Source: Planctomycetaceae bacterium
GTDB lineage: Bacteria > Planctomycetota > Planctomycetia > Planctomycetales > Planctomycetaceae
Direction of reading: 5' to 3'
Assembly: GCA_041398785.1 (NCBI GenBank)
Contig: JAWKUA010000002.1
Span: forward strand, 437,951-501,950
Length of the DNA: 64,000 nt
Part shown: positions 26,965-37,860 of the stretch, in pieces
How the letters are laid out: each line of letters starts with the position of its first letter
How positions within the stretch are numbered: position 1 is the first letter of the stretch
Notes under the pieces: model-generated
What the model saw: only the letters and a program-made list of their open reading frames with translations
Databases searched by the model: none
Told to the model about the DNA's origin: nothing
Program-made: the position numbers and the translations under genes

Positions 26965-28218
26965 ATGATTTCACGATTGACTCGCCCTTGTGCCGCAGAC
27001 CGGCAGGCTCGACGGGGATCTCTGAGCGTTCTCAGCGTGTTCGCCATTGTGGCGTGCGGCGTTTGCGTTGCTCTGGTGGTGAATAGCAGCTATCTGTCGG
27101 TCGTTCGGTCGGAGGCACAGCAGTGTTCCGAAGCGGCGGCGCTGGCTGGCTGCCGAAGCCTGCTCTGCGATCAGATGTTGTGCCGGAACCAGCAACCGTT
27201 CGAGACCGAAGGTCGAATCGTCCAGTGCCGCCACACAGCAATTGAGGTGGCCAGCCTGTATCGCGCGGGAACGCGTCTTCCGATCCTGACGGAAAACGAC
27301 ATCACTGTCAGCCACCCCGGTACCTCCGGCGATTCCGGCAGCCAGGCGATGTCGCAGCAGCCCGGCGTTCCCGGCTTCGTCGAAGTCACGCTCAACAACA
27401 GCGCAACGCCGGATGCCTCCGGTCGATTATTTCTAAGCGGAATCACCGGAGTCGCGCGAGGCCAGGTTGTCGCCCGCGCAACAGCCGTGATGGAAAACCG
27501 GATTGCCGGATTCACCGCGCGATCCGGAAATGCGGTTCCGCTGGCTCCGTTTGCCGTGCCCGATGATTCCCGCCGGATTCAATCCGGCTGCTGGTCGGTG
27601 GACATTGAGCTGAATAAGGGAGCCGACAATTTTGCATGGTCAGAATCAAGCCAACGTGTCGAACGCGGCGGTGACCGATTGCCGGAGACGACACTGACGC
27701 TGGCGTTCGGCAGTTCGACACCGGCACCAGGGCGATTGCTGCCCGTCTATGTTGCGTCAACAGGGGCTGCGTCGCAGCCGCTTGTCACACAACTGCAGTC
27801 CGGCCTGTCGGCACAGCATCTTCAGTCACTTCCGAATTCCATGCTGACGTTTCCTGCCAGCGGAAGGGCCGCTACAGACGACGCGTCGTCCGCCAGCCAG
27901 GTCGCCGCTGCTTTTGAGACAATGATTGGCAGCGTCCGGATCTTTCCGGCAGCCGACACCGCACAAAACAGCAGCGTGACCGCCGAAAACAATGAAGCGG
28001 ACTCCGGCAGCGCTGCTGCAACGCCGGCGACGGCAAGTGGCGTCCCGCTGACTCGCGCGGTCGCTGCTCGCATCATGAACGTCCGCCGAGGCAGCAGCAA
28101 CGATGTGCAGATCACGCTGCAGCCCGCCGTTATCAGCACCGCCACCGCAGTGGTCGGCAACACCGCCTCCGCCACGCCGCCGAATCCCTACATCTGGAAA
28201 ATTGTGCTGGCGAAATAG
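26965..28218 (+). CDS. TadG-like pilus assembly protein
   Basis: The N-terminus (RQARRGSLSVLSVFAIVACGVCVALVVNSSYLSVVRSEAQQCSEAAALAGCRSL) matches the TadG-like N-terminal domain: a positively charged leader, one membrane helix and an alpha-helical stretch in which successive Ala-rich residues follow RxxxQxxxDAAALAG-type spacing. The remaining ~350 residues (417 total) are an exported domain rich in Ser, Thr and Ala with no von Willebrand A MIDAS motif seen. It starts 19 bases after the terminator-like element. TadG-type proteins are minor pseudopilin-like components of the Flp system; the function here is inferred from the N-terminus and position. Confidence 0.7.
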   Translation: MISRLTRPCAADRQARRGSLSVLSVFAIVACGVCVALVVNSSYLSVVRSEAQQCSEAAALAGCRSLLCDQMLCRNQQPFETEGRIVQCRHTAIEVASLYRAGTRLPILTENDITVSHPGTSGDSGSQAMSQQPGVPGFVEVTLNNSATPDASGRLFLSGITGVARGQVVARATAVMENRIAGFTARSGNAVPLAPFAVPDDSRRIQSGCWSVDIELNKGADNFAWSESSQRVERGGDRLPETTLTLAFGSSTPAPGRLLPVYVASTGAASQPLVTQLQSGLSAQHLQSLPNSMLTFPASGRAATDDASSASQVAAAFETMIGSVRIFPAADTAQNSSVTAENNEADSGSAAATPATASGVPLTRAVAARIMNVRRGSSNDVQITLQPAVISTATAVVGNTASATPPNPYIWKIVLAK

Positions 28219-28505
28219 CGGTTCCGCACTGCGATTCACGCTGCTTCCACCGCCCGAATTCCCGTGAAGGCCGCGACTTCGCTGCCGTCGAAGGAAGCGA
28301 ACGGCGGAAAGACCGGCAGACTCCCGCGGGCTCGCCATTGAACGGCTGCCGATTGTGCCGTCTCGCGGCAATAGTTGCGTGAAGACGACTGCGCCAGGCG
28401 CTGCAGACAGTTTCAATCTCAGTCCCTCCGCACTCGATAACCAGAACACGGGATTCCCCCAAGCGGATCGAAGTCCGGCATTCTCAAAGACTCCAGGAAC
28501 TACCG

Positions 28506-29828
<1,323 letters not shown>

Positions 29829-29873
29829 CCCGCGAAACAATCCTCCCGACCGGGGCAGGGCACGCGTCGAATC

Positions 29874-29919
29874 GCCGGCGGTCAGAAATTTCCGCGGCCC
29901 TGAACGCGCGACCGCCGGC
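29874..29919 (+). repeat. 10-bp perfect inverted repeat between cpaF and tadB
   Basis: GCCGGCGGTC (29874-29883) pairs with GACCGCCGGC (29910-29919) across 26 bases, in the 157-base gap between cpaF and tadB. There is no T-run. The stable stem may attenuate or process the polycistronic mRNA, or be a protein-binding site. Confidence 0.55.
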
Positions 29920-29985
29920 TGCTCCCGCCGGTCCGGGTTACGACAATTTCAGAATCAGAGTCCGACGACTCGGAGTCATCAACAC

Positions 29986-30849
29986 ATGCTCGCACAAGCT
30001 CAGGCCCATCGACCGATGCCCGCGCGACCGGCCTTTCGCGGCATCCTGAAAGAAGATGTCCGCTACGCCGTCGGCAACGAAAACAGCACCTCCGACGCCG
30101 TCAACGGCTGGTTCGACCGGCTGATGCTGCAGTCCGGAATCGAAACCGCGCCGTCGGTCTGGCTGTCACTGTGTGTCGTCAGCGGACTCGCCTTCGGCGG
30201 CACCATGTTTCTGGTCACGGAGCAGTTTCTGCTGACGGCGTTCGCTGCCATCGCGGGCATGGCGCTGCCGCTGGGCATCGCTATGCTGATGCGTTCGCGG
30301 CGTCAGAAACAGATCATGGAACAATTACCCGCCGCCGCCGAAGAACTGGCGCGTGCTGCCAGAACCGGCCGTAACGTGGAAAACTCGTTTCTCGCCGTGG
30401 CCGCCGATACTCCGGCACCACTCGGCAGTGAACTGCGACTTGCCGCGCGACGCACCGAAATGGGCATCGACCTGGCCAGCGCCGTTCGTGATCTTCCGGA
30501 ACGCACCGGAGTCAGCACACTGACAATGCTGACGTCCGCCATCGGAGTCCACCAGGACACCGGCGGAGACCTGGTCAGCGTGCTGGAACGCATGGCGACA
30601 TCCGTCCGCGACCGGCTGCATTTCAATCGACGCCTGCGGGCCGCAACAATCGCCAGCCGCCTGGGAGCCACCATGATGCTGGTCATTCCGCCGGCCGTCG
30701 TCGCCTTCTATCTGTTTCGAGATCCGAACTACCTGCAAAACCTGATGGCATCGTATTGGGGAAGACTGTCCCTGTTTCTCGCAATCGGACTGCAGATCAT
30801 CGGTGCGACGCTGGTCTATCGAATCCTGCGAAACAGCGGACGGTTCTGA
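29986..30849 (+). CDS. tadB: Tad pilus inner membrane platform protein TadB
   Basis: A 287-residue type II secretion F domain protein. Its hydrophobic helices are near residues 58-105 (WLSLCVVSGLAFGGTMFLV and AFAAIAGMALPLGIAML) and at the C-terminus (LGATMMLVIPPAVVAFYLF, LSLFLAIGLQIIGATLVYRIL). Between them lies a cytoplasmic T2SSF domain with LPAAAEELARAARTGRNVENSF and the TGGDLVSVLERMATSVRDR signature. It interacts with CpaF and TadC in the assembly machine. The N-terminal ~50 residues are a non-conserved cytoplasmic leader. Confidence 0.85.
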   Translation: MLAQAQAHRPMPARPAFRGILKEDVRYAVGNENSTSDAVNGWFDRLMLQSGIETAPSVWLSLCVVSGLAFGGTMFLVTEQFLLTAFAAIAGMALPLGIAMLMRSRRQKQIMEQLPAAAEELARAARTGRNVENSFLAVAADTPAPLGSELRLAARRTEMGIDLASAVRDLPERTGVSTLTMLTSAIGVHQDTGGDLVSVLERMATSVRDRLHFNRRLRAATIASRLGATMMLVIPPAVVAFYLFRDPNYLQNLMASYWGRLSLFLAIGLQIIGATLVYRILRNSGRF

Positions 30850-31020
30850 TTCCGAATCCTATATCGAAAAAACGGCCAGGATTGGTCTTCCACCGAATAC
30901 CAAACCGCGGCATGACAGACCCGCAGCCCGACACGCACAGGGCGAAGTCTGCCGACAAGTTCATCAACTGAATGCCGCAGCCTGGCCGGACGAATACTGC
31001 TGCCAGCCGGAGATCTGAAC

Positions 31021-32250
31021 ATGTACACGTGGATCATTATCGCCGTTGCCGCAATCGCCGGCTGCATGGCTCTGTTTCGAATCGCTCTCCGAGGCAAAGA
31101 GAATTCGGGTGAAGCCTTTCGCCGTCGGAAAGGCGTCCCGTCCGTTTTCGGTACCGACAGCGATTCCGCGGCGGATGCGAACGTGGCATCTGCGCCGCTG
31201 ATGAACATCGCTGCCGAAGACCGGCATGCGACCGCAAGTCCGGTGCAGACTCCGACGGCTGCCGCCGCACAGGGCTCCCCCACAGTCGCGCGCGTTTCCG
31301 GAAATTCCACCTGGGGCGACCGAAAACTGTTCTCCGGTTTCCGAGGTATCCTGAACGATGACGGAAACGGCCTGGCGTCGATCGAACCCGAACAACTGCC
31401 GATGAACGAAGATCAGATGGTCTTCGGTTCACTCACGCCCGGCCTGGCGGAACTTCTCCCGGAAACAAAAGCCCGCCGGGAAACTCAGCGTCAGAACCTG
31501 CTGGCCGCCGGCTTCCAGTCGCGAGCTGCCTGGATCAACCTGAACGCTATTCGATTTTCGCTCGTGTTCCTGTCGATCGTCGTCGTGCTGATCTGGCTGA
31601 ACATGGCTCCGCCCGCGCTGGAACCCTGGCTGATGGCCGCACTCATTGCAGCTCCGCTGCTGGCATGGGCTGTGCCGCCGCTTTGGGTCAGCGCAAAAGC
31701 CGCCGATCGCAGAATCGATATCGAACGAGGTCTGCCGGACGTCATGGACATGCTGAACATGGGTGTCAGCCAGGGACTGACCGTTCCGTCAGCACTGCGT
31801 CGAGTCGGCCATGAACTCAGCTCCTCACAGCCGGCCCTGGCTTCCGAACTGAAGATGGTCAATCAGCAGACAGCCGTCGGTTCACTCAGCCAGGCACTGA
31901 AGAACTTTGCGAAGCGCATTGATTCGCCCGAAGTTAGCTCGTTCACATCACTGCTGATTCAGTCCGAAGCGACCGGTACCAGCGTGACGCGAGCGCTCAG
32001 CGAATACAGCGACAGCATGCGGAATTCGCTGCGGGAACGAGCGGACTCGCGAGCCAACGCGGCTTCCTTCAAGCTGCTGTTTCCCGTCGCGCTGTGCCTG
32101 ATGCCGTCCGTGTTCCTGTTTCTGCTGGGACCAGCCATCGTCAACGTCAATGACTTCCTGGACAACACGGCCAACCAGTTGATGAACGATCGCAGCGACG
32201 CCCTGGATTCGCTGGACGTTCAGCCATATTCCCGCAACGGCAGCATCTGA
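31021..32250 (+). CDS. tadC: Tad pilus inner membrane platform protein TadC
   Basis: A 409-residue T2SSF-domain protein. After one N-terminal membrane helix (IIIAVAAIAGCMALFRIAL) comes an unusually long low-complexity linker to about residue 140. Two helices (FSLVFLSIVVVLIWLNMA, LMAALIAAPLLAWAVPPLWV) follow. The T2SSF core has GLPDVMDMLNMGVSQGLTVPSALRRVG and FTSLLIQSEATGTSVTRALSEYSDSMR, then a final helix (LFPVALCLMPSVFLFLLGPAIVNV). The core is typical of TadC; the N-terminal helix and linker are extra. It is the last gene of the locus. Confidence 0.85.
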   Translation: MYTWIIIAVAAIAGCMALFRIALRGKENSGEAFRRRKGVPSVFGTDSDSAADANVASAPLMNIAAEDRHATASPVQTPTAAAAQGSPTVARVSGNSTWGDRKLFSGFRGILNDDGNGLASIEPEQLPMNEDQMVFGSLTPGLAELLPETKARRETQRQNLLAAGFQSRAAWINLNAIRFSLVFLSIVVVLIWLNMAPPALEPWLMAALIAAPLLAWAVPPLWVSAKAADRRIDIERGLPDVMDMLNMGVSQGLTVPSALRRVGHELSSSQPALASELKMVNQQTAVGSLSQALKNFAKRIDSPEVSSFTSLLIQSEATGTSVTRALSEYSDSMRNSLRERADSRANAASFKLLFPVALCLMPSVFLFLLGPAIVNVNDFLDNTANQLMNDRSDALDSLDVQPYSRNGSI

Positions 32251-32694
32251 CCGCCCCTTCGACAGCACGCAGGCTCCCCCGGCCACAACAGGACCGCGCG
32301 CACAAGCGCCGGAGTCACGAACGCCGCGTGGCAGCAGATTCGGCGCACTCGCGCTGACGGGAATGCCAACCGCATCTGCTGGTTTACGGAATCACGGCGT
32401 TCGTGCGATTGCCCGTTAATGAGCAGCTGAGCCAACTCTGGCAATCGATCCTGAAGGTGTGGCGGCAAGCGACAGTTGCACCGCGATTCAGAACGCGAAT
32501 GAAAAGGCGCTGCCTGTTTCAAACTCGACATCTGCCCGCCGCTTTTCGACAATCCACCCGCGGGCACAATCACGCGGAAATGCGGGCGTGTCGTGAGCCA
32601 TCTCCCAGGCTGGTCGATCCAACCACTGCCCGTGCTGCGTGACGTCGATCTGTGTGCGTACCACACGGTTCCACTTTGGTCTGGGGAAAGCACG
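32251..32694. other. Intergenic region after the Tad locus
   Basis: 444 bases without a supportable gene. Short open frames are present in both orientations but none has a good start signal or family character. The sialidase promoter should lie here; no well-spaced sigma-70 hexamers were recognised. Confidence 0.4.
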
Positions 32695-34428
32695 ATGAGG
32701 CGGCAGACAAGTCCCGTTGAATGTCCCGGCTTCAGTCGTCCAGTCAAGTGGGAGTGTCGCCTGAAGGCAGCGCTGCGATCGGCACTTTTCACACTGGCGC
32801 TGTTTTGGAACCTTGTGGCACCGGTCGCTGCCGCCGACTCGAAGATTGAGATCACTGCCAGTGTGAGACAGCCGGTTCATCCGGCGTTGATCCGCAACGA
32901 ACACAGCCCGCTGATGCGCGTCGTGATCGACATCGCGGAGGCGCAGGACGTGACGTTTCACGGACTGACGGTTTCGCTGGCCGGCACGGACGACCTCAGC
33001 GATCTTGAGTCGCTCGCTCTATACTTCACACAGGACCAGGATTCGTTTTCCGCTGCGAATCCCGTGGGCGGACCTCAGCCCCCCGCGGATACGATCACAT
33101 TCCCCGGCGAGCACCCGCTGCGGCCGGGCCGGAATGTCTTCTGGGTGTCCTGCCGGCTCAGGGATTCGGCCCGCCTGCAGCACCAGATCGTCGCGTTATG
33201 CACTTCGATCGCAACGTCGGCCGGCGATGTCACACCGCGAAACGACGCGGCCAATTCAAAGCATCGCATCGGCATTGCTCTCCGCAGGCACAACGACGAC
33301 GGTGTTCACACTTACCGCATCCCCGCACTCACGACGACGACGAAGGGCACGTTGCTCTGCGTGTACGACATGCGGCGACGCATGGGCCGTGATCTGCAGG
33401 AAGACATCGACATCGGCCTCAGTCGCAGCACGGACGGCGGCGCGACCTGGGAACCGGTCCGCGTCATCATGGACATGGGTGAGTACGGCGGCCTGCCACA
33501 GGAACAAAACGGCTGCAGCGATCCGGGAATCATCGTTGATCAACAAACGGGTGAGATCTTTTGCTTTGCCGTCTGGATGAACGGCAAGCCCGGCAAGCAC
33601 CAATGGAACGACGACGGCTCGGAGCCCGGCTTCGATATCGGCAGGGCCGCTCAGTTCATGATGGTTCATTCGAAGGACGACGGACTCACATGGTCGCAGC
33701 CGGAAAATCTCACGCGGAAACTGAAGGACGAGTCGTGGTGGTTGTTTGCTCCGTCGCCGCAGTCGGGATTTTGCCTGCCCGACGGAACACTGGTCATGCC
33801 CGTCGAGGGCCGCAGCGGTCGGGAGCCTTCGGCGACGTTCGCGACACTGATGATCAGCCGCGATCATGGCCAAACCTGGAACGTCGGCAATCCGGGCATC
33901 ACCAGCGGCAACGAATGCCAGGCCGCGCTGCTGGGAGACGGTTCAATCATGCTTAACGTACGCAATGATCAAGAACGATTCCGGGCGGTCGCCGTGACGA
34001 AGGATCTCGGGCAGACATGGCGGGAACACCCCACCAGCCGCAACACACTGATCGAACCGAACTGCAATGGAAGTCTCCTGCGGTTCGACTACGATCGCAA
34101 AGGTCAGCAGCAACACGTGCTGCTGTTTGCAAATCCGCATTCCCGGGAAGGCCGCACGCATCACACGGTGCAGGTCAGCTTTGACGATGGAATGACCTGG
34201 CCCGATTCGCATCACTGGCTGCTGGATGAAGGCCGCGGCGCCGGCTATCCAAGTCTCACGCGCGTTGACGGCGAGCACGTCGGAATCGTCTATGAGGGCA
34301 GCCAGTCGCACCTGGTGTTTGAGAAGCTGGCGATCGTCGATCTGCTCGATCCGACGCGCCGATCCCGAAAGCCAAACCCTTTGACAGCGCCGCCGCATTC
34401 ACTGCCGCCAGGGAACCGAAACCCGTGA
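32695..34428 (+). CDS. Exported sialidase (exo-alpha-sialidase, Asp-box beta-propeller)
   Basis: The ATG at 32695 follows GGGGAAAG and begins a signal peptide (ALRSALFTLALFWNLVAPVAAA). The 577-residue protein has an N-terminal beta domain (~45-210, KIEITASVRQPVHPALIRNEHSPLM). The six-bladed catalytic propeller starts with the YRIPAL motif carrying the first Arg of the carboxylate triad. Five Asp-box repeats are visible: STDGGATWEP, SKDDGLTWSQP, SRDHGQTWNVG, TKDLGQTWRE and SFDDGMTWPD. Such enzymes release terminal sialic acids from glycoconjugates outside the cytoplasm. It is monocistronic, between the Tad locus and a convergent tRNA gene. Some planctomycete members of this fold act on other sugars, so the substrate is an inference. 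Confidence 0.88.
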   Translation: MRRQTSPVECPGFSRPVKWECRLKAALRSALFTLALFWNLVAPVAAADSKIEITASVRQPVHPALIRNEHSPLMRVVIDIAEAQDVTFHGLTVSLAGTDDLSDLESLALYFTQDQDSFSAANPVGGPQPPADTITFPGEHPLRPGRNVFWVSCRLRDSARLQHQIVALCTSIATSAGDVTPRNDAANSKHRIGIALRRHNDDGVHTYRIPALTTTTKGTLLCVYDMRRRMGRDLQEDIDIGLSRSTDGGATWEPVRVIMDMGEYGGLPQEQNGCSDPGIIVDQQTGEIFCFAVWMNGKPGKHQWNDDGSEPGFDIGRAAQFMMVHSKDDGLTWSQPENLTRKLKDESWWLFAPSPQSGFCLPDGTLVMPVEGRSGREPSATFATLMISRDHGQTWNVGNPGITSGNECQAALLGDGSIMLNVRNDQERFRAVAVTKDLGQTWREHPTSRNTLIEPNCNGSLLRFDYDRKGQQQHVLLFANPHSREGRTHHTVQVSFDDGMTWPDSHHWLLDEGRGAGYPSLTRVDGEHVGIVYEGSQSHLVFEKLAIVDLLDPTRRSRKPNPLTAPPHSLPPGNRNP

Positions 34429-34479
34429 CCAGTTGAAACCACCCAGCGAGAAGCAGGCACGAGCCCGTGCCGAACGATC

Positions 34480-34491
34480 GAAAAAAAACAG
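34480..34491 (-). terminator. T-run terminator of tRNA-Arg
   Basis: Reading on the minus strand, the tRNA end is followed by ACTG and then eight consecutive T residues (A8 at 34481-34488 on the plus strand). With the tRNA acceptor/T-arm helix as the stem, this would terminate transcription. Confidence 0.6.
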
Positions 34492-34565
34492 TACCCCCGG
34501 CGAGATTCGAACTCACGACCTTCGGTTTAGGAAACCGACGCTCTATCCTGCTGAGCTACGGGGGC
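34492..34565 (-). tRNA. tRNA-Arg (anticodon CCT)
   Basis: On the minus strand, 74 bases fold as a cloverleaf. The acceptor stem is GCCCCCG with a 3' CGGGGGT partner (one G-U pair), with a D arm GCTC...GAGC. The anticodon stem TCGGT/ACCGA encloses the 7-base loop TTCCTAA (anticodon CCT, reading AGG), the variable loop is 5 bases, and the T arm GTGAG-TTCGAAT-CTCGC holds the universal TTC. The CCA end is not encoded. A T8 run follows 3 bases downstream. Confidence 0.93.
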
Positions 34566-35061
34566 TGGTTGGTGGCTTGTGGCGTCTTGTGTTGAAGTGC
34601 TCGATTGGCGGGTTTGGTGCCAGCGTTCGGCGACGCGGAAAAAGCAAGTGTCCGCCATTGTCCGCAGTGACACGATATCAGGAAATCACGTTGATGCCAC
34701 TGCCTCCATACGTCGAAATCACGCTCCGTGCGGTCCAGCGGGCATAGGCCTGCAGGCCGGCCGATCCGAATTGATGCCTTGCGCGTGACATGCCGGTTTG
34801 CGTTCTCCGTCGGCCTGGAATTCAGAATTCTCTGCTGCCGGGAGGCGCTGCTGATTCCTGATGCTGTCGCATCGCTCGATCCGTCCCGGTACTGTTGACA
34901 ACAAAGTGTGGAGCGGAGCCGGGGTCGAGAAAATTCTCATAACCACGGAAACTTGCGATCAGGGGTTTTTCGATCACGATCTGGACGCTGGCGGTTGTCA
35001 CTATGTAAAAGGAAGGTTCCGCGCTCCCGTTCGATCCTTCCTTCCCGCAATTCCTCTGACG
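34566..35061. other. Intergenic region upstream of the first PSD1 cassette
   Basis: 496 bases with no supportable gene. It should contain the leftward tRNA promoter and the rightward promoter of the PSCyt/PSD1 gene. The frame of the downstream gene is open to 34861, but that extension has no signal peptide and no family similarity. No clear promoter hexamer pair was seen. Confidence 0.4.
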
Positions 35062-37851
35062 ATGTTCCGAATCCAACTGTACATTTTGATTGCGGTGCTG
35101 TGTCCCGTCTGGCAGAGCACAGTCGGGGCAGACGATGAAGGTCCCGGTGGCGTCGGACAGGTCGACTTCGAAACAGATGTCCGCCCGCTGCTGCGAGCGA
35201 AGTGCTTTGCCTGTCATGGTGAGGAAGCTCAGGAAAGTCATCTTCGGCTCGATCGCAGAGCGTCAATGCTGCGAGGCGGCGATTCCGGAGAGCCGGCGAT
35301 CGCGCCTGGAAACAGTGACAAAAGTCACCTGGTTCAGTTGGTCAGCGAGTCGCAACCGGGCAGGCTGATGCCGCCGGATGAATCAGATCGGCTGAATTCC
35401 GGCGAAATCGATGTGCTGCGGCGATGGATTGATCAGGGAGCGCCGTGGCCGGGTACCGACGGCGCGGTGAATGAGGAACCGCTGACATCGGATCACTGGT
35501 CGTTTCAGCCGGTCGGTCACATTCAGCCACCCTCCGTCGACGATCTGCGGGACGGCAGCACGTGGGTCGCGAACGGAATCGACGCGTTTGTGCTGCGAAA
35601 GCTGGCCGAACATTCGCTGGCGCCGAATCCACAAGCCCGCCGGGCGGAACTGATCCGGCGGGTGTCGCTGGACATGCTGGGACTCCCGCCGTCACCCGAG
35701 GAAGTCCGGGAGTTCGTCAGTGGCGACGGCAACGCATACAGTGCGCTCGTGGAAGATGTCCTGGCGGATCCGCGGTACGGCGAACGCTGGGCTCGCTATT
35801 GGCTGGATTTGGTGAGATTCGCGGAAACAAACGGCTTTGAGACCAATCGCGAACGTCCCAACGCGTGGCCTTACCGCGACTACGTCATTCGTGCTCTGAA
35901 CGAAGACAAGCCGTACGATGACTTCTTAAGAGAGCAGATCGCCGGAGATGCGCTGGGAGTTCCCGTGGCAACCAGCTATCTGGTCGCAGGACCGTACGAT
36001 CTGGTTAAGAGTCCGGACATCAATCTGACGCTGATGCAGCGCCAGAACGAACTTGACGACATGATCAACACCACGGGCACCGCCTTTTTGGGACTCACGC
36101 TCGGCTGCGCGCGGTGCCACAATCACAAGTTCGATCCGATTCGCCAGACGGATTACTACTCTCTGCAGGCTGTATTTGCCGGTGTTGAGCACGGTGATCG
36201 CACTCTTCCGCTGACAGCGAAGCAGCAGACGGAACTGGAAGAGATCGATCGCACGCTCGTTCGTTTGCGGGATCAGCTCAGGCCATTCGCGAAGGACAAA
36301 GGCCTCATTCGTGAGTCTGTGAATTCTGAACGCAACGAAGAACTGTTCGAGCCTCGCAGCGTACGCTTCGTCCGGTTCACGATCGAAGCGACAAATTCGT
36401 CGGAACCGTGCATCGACGAACTCGAGATCTTCAGCGGAGCAAACAACGTTGCGCTGGCGTCGACGGGCGCGACAGCAACGTGTTCGAGCGCTCTGCCCGG
36501 ATACGAGATTCACAAACTGGAACATGTCAATGACGGACTGTTCGGGAATGCTCACAGTTGGATTTCGAACGAAGCCGGCCGCGGATGGATCGCGATTGAA
36601 CTTCCTGAACCAACGGTCATTGACCGCATCGTGTGGGCCAGAGACCGTGAAGGCCGATTTCGTGACCGCGTCGCGACTCGTTATGTGATTGAGGCCGCGG
36701 TCGAACCGGGAGAATGGACAACGCTCTCATCGTCAGCAGACCGCGTCCCGTTCACTGACGGCACACCTGCAAAGCCGGAATACGATTTCGAAAAATTTCC
36801 CGAAGCGCGAGCGCTGGCCGAGCAGGTTCAGGAACTTGAGGATCGGAAGAGCGATCTGAATGATTCGATGACGGTGTACGCCGGCACGTTTCGGCAGCCC
36901 GGCCCGACTCACCGCCTGTTTCGCGGCGAACCCATGGAACAGCGAGAACAGGTCACCCCAGGAACCGTCGCCGCACTGGGATCACTGAACCTGACGGAAG
37001 CGACGCTGGAACAACAGCGCCGTCTGGCTCTGGCCGAATGGATTGCTTCCCCCCAAAACCCACTCACCGCAAGAGTGATCGCGAATCGGGTCTGGCAGTT
37101 TCATTTCGGCAGGGGACTCGTCGCGACGCCCAGTGATTTCGGCGCCGCCGGAGTACCGCCGACTCATCCGGAACTGCTCGACTGGCTGGCCCGCGAACTC
37201 ATGGACAACAACTGGTCGCTCAAACATCTGCATCGACTCATCCTGAATTCCGCGACTTACGGACAAAGCAGTCTGCCGCGAGCCGAGGCACTTCAGGTGG
37301 ATGCAGCAACGCAGTGGTGGTGGCGGTTTCCTCCCCGCCGGCTGGAGGCGGAGCCGATTCGGGACAGCATTCTGTCTGTCACCGGCGTTCTCGACAGCCG
37401 CATGTTCGGACCAGGATTCAGCGGATTTGAAGTCGAGCTGGAGAATGTTCGGCACTACTTTCCGAAGAAGAGCTACGGGCCGGATGACTGGCGGCGCATG
37501 ATCTATATGACAAAGGTGAGGCTGGAACGGGAGTCCGTGTTTGGAGTCTTCGATTGCCCCGATGCGGCGACTTCAGTGCCGGATCGAAGCCGTTCAACGA
37601 CACCGTTGCAGGCTCTGAATTTGTTTAACAGCCAGTTCATGCTGCAGCAGTCGGAATTGCTGGCGCAGCGTCTGCGGCGCGAATGCGGCGATGATCGGGA
37701 CGACCAGGTCACTCGCGCGTATTGGCTGTGCTATGGCCGAAGTCCGGAGGCGGCCGAACTGTCGGACGCCGGGGCGTTCGCCGACGCACACGGTATGAAC
37801 GCGTTTTGCCGGGCAATGCTGAACAGCAACGAATTTGTTTTTCTGCAATAG
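35062..37851 (+). CDS. Planctomycete cytochrome c / PSD1 protein with inserted discoidin-like domain
   Basis: The ATG at 35062 starts a signal peptide (LYILIAVLCPVWQSTVGA); 929 residues. The PSCyt1 heme domain (DVRPLLRAKCFACHGEEAQESHLRLD) has one CxxCH. The DUF1549/PSCyt2 region follows with FLGLTLGCARCHNHKFDPI, a second CxxCH. A discoidin (F5/8C-like) insert at about residues 430-560 is marked by RSVRFVRFTIEATNSSEPCIDELEIFSG and RDREGRFRDRVATRYVIEA. The C-terminal PSD1/DUF1553 region has ARVIANRVWQFHFGRGLVATPSDFG and TPLQALNLFNSQFM. It is 9 bases upstream of a DUF1501 gene, the usual partner. Such proteins are exported multi-heme-like proteins whose biochemical role is unproven; the discoidin insert suggests glycan binding. 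Confidence 0.88.
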   Translation: MFRIQLYILIAVLCPVWQSTVGADDEGPGGVGQVDFETDVRPLLRAKCFACHGEEAQESHLRLDRRASMLRGGDSGEPAIAPGNSDKSHLVQLVSESQPGRLMPPDESDRLNSGEIDVLRRWIDQGAPWPGTDGAVNEEPLTSDHWSFQPVGHIQPPSVDDLRDGSTWVANGIDAFVLRKLAEHSLAPNPQARRAELIRRVSLDMLGLPPSPEEVREFVSGDGNAYSALVEDVLADPRYGERWARYWLDLVRFAETNGFETNRERPNAWPYRDYVIRALNEDKPYDDFLREQIAGDALGVPVATSYLVAGPYDLVKSPDINLTLMQRQNELDDMINTTGTAFLGLTLGCARCHNHKFDPIRQTDYYSLQAVFAGVEHGDRTLPLTAKQQTELEEIDRTLVRLRDQLRPFAKDKGLIRESVNSERNEELFEPRSVRFVRFTIEATNSSEPCIDELEIFSGANNVALASTGATATCSSALPGYEIHKLEHVNDGLFGNAHSWISNEAGRGWIAIELPEPTVIDRIVWARDREGRFRDRVATRYVIEAAVEPGEWTTLSSSADRVPFTDGTPAKPEYDFEKFPEARALAEQVQELEDRKSDLNDSMTVYAGTFRQPGPTHRLFRGEPMEQREQVTPGTVAALGSLNLTEATLEQQRRLALAEWIASPQNPLTARVIANRVWQFHFGRGLVATPSDFGAAGVPPTHPELLDWLARELMDNNWSLKHLHRLILNSATYGQSSLPRAEALQVDAATQWWWRFPPRRLEAEPIRDSILSVTGVLDSRMFGPGFSGFEVELENVRHYFPKKSYGPDDWRRMIYMTKVRLERESVFGVFDCPDAATSVPDRSRSTTPLQALNLFNSQFMLQQSELLAQRLRRECGDDRDDQVTRAYWLCYGRSPEAAELSDAGAFADAHGMNAFCRAMLNSNEFVFLQ

Positions 37852-37860
37852 AGGCTTGTG

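Noticed and set aside
28219..28505. Possible Flp pilin gene in the gap before cpaF
   Set aside because: No short frame with a positively charged leader, Gly/Ala cleavage site and Glu5-type hydrophobic helix is present.
34429..34491. A8 tract near 34481 as a promoter or slippage site on the plus strand
   Set aside because: It is better explained as the T-run terminator of the minus-strand tRNA-Arg gene.
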